Shown here: positions 63,946-64,000 of the stretch, in pieces
Position numbering within the stretch: the first letter of the stretch is position 1
How the letters are laid out: each line of letters starts with the position of its first letter
NCBI GenBank assembly: GCA_030674185.1
Contig: CM060307.1
Span: forward strand, 33,135,696 to 33,199,695
Direction of reading: 5' to 3'
DNA length: 64,000 nt
From: Monoplex corrugatus
Taxonomy: Eukaryota; Mollusca; Gastropoda; Littorinimorpha; Ranellidae
Notes under the pieces: model-generated
Database searches by the model: none
What the model saw: the letters and a program-made list of their open reading frames with translations, nothing else
Told to the model about the DNA's origin: nothing
Translations under genes and position numbers: made by a program

Positions 63946-64000
63946 ACATACAATAAAACAAACATTAAATATCATCACAGATTGGCTGAATGCAAGAAAA

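Overview
The window is animal genomic DNA. It is AT-rich and intron-dense, with GT..AG introns of 0.3 to 8 kb, long CA/GT and GA microsatellites, tRNA-derived SINEs and fossils of many transposon classes. The SINE types and the gene content suggest a mollusc, most likely a gastropod. That placement is an inference from repeat style, not from a marker gene.

One host gene fills 1-50,100 on the + strand. Joining 22 coding exons by eye gives an open frame of 627 codons in which every junction phase agrees. The predicted product is a TTC31-like protein with, in order, a J-like domain (HPE in place of HPD), an acidic/serine stretch, a Lys/Glu-rich stretch, a TPR array, a UBA-like segment, an RRM and a C-terminal CCCH zinc finger. 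The 5' flank has a TCACGTGA E-box, a YY1-like ATGGCGGC site and a six-codon uORF. The poly(A) signal is at 50,035.

The introns are a transposon trap. Intron 3 (7.1-14.6 kb) holds a two-exon nested gene on the same strand. It encodes an unassigned DDE/D-like, cysteine-rich transposase-type protein, sits among repeated ATAACRACYGTCAGA-type motifs and lies between 15-bp direct repeats; an RTE-like LINE follows it. Introns 4-6 hold LINE, SINE and fold-back elements and a local cluster of tandem duplications. Intron 13 holds an inverted SINE pair, one member split by a 1.6-kb TTAA-flanked element. Intron 14 holds a piggyBac-type remnant with a 708-bp MITE (160-bp perfect inverted ends) inside it, then a DIRS-like fossil. 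Intron 17 holds a CR1/Jockey-like fossil. Intron 21 (7.8 kb) holds a 390-bp fold-back MITE and microsatellites.

From 50.1 to 62.0 kb the DNA is intergenic: SINEs, minisatellites (including an exact 43/55-bp higher-order repeat) and an RTE-like LINE fragment on the - strand. At 62,052-63,650 (-) lies the last exon of a P-element/THAP9-type transposase whose 5' exons are outside the window.

The most interesting items are the nested transposase locus with its motif array, the J-TPR-UBA-RRM-CCCH architecture, and the repeated tandem duplication of splice sites in the host gene. All exon joins and repeat boundaries were made by eye.
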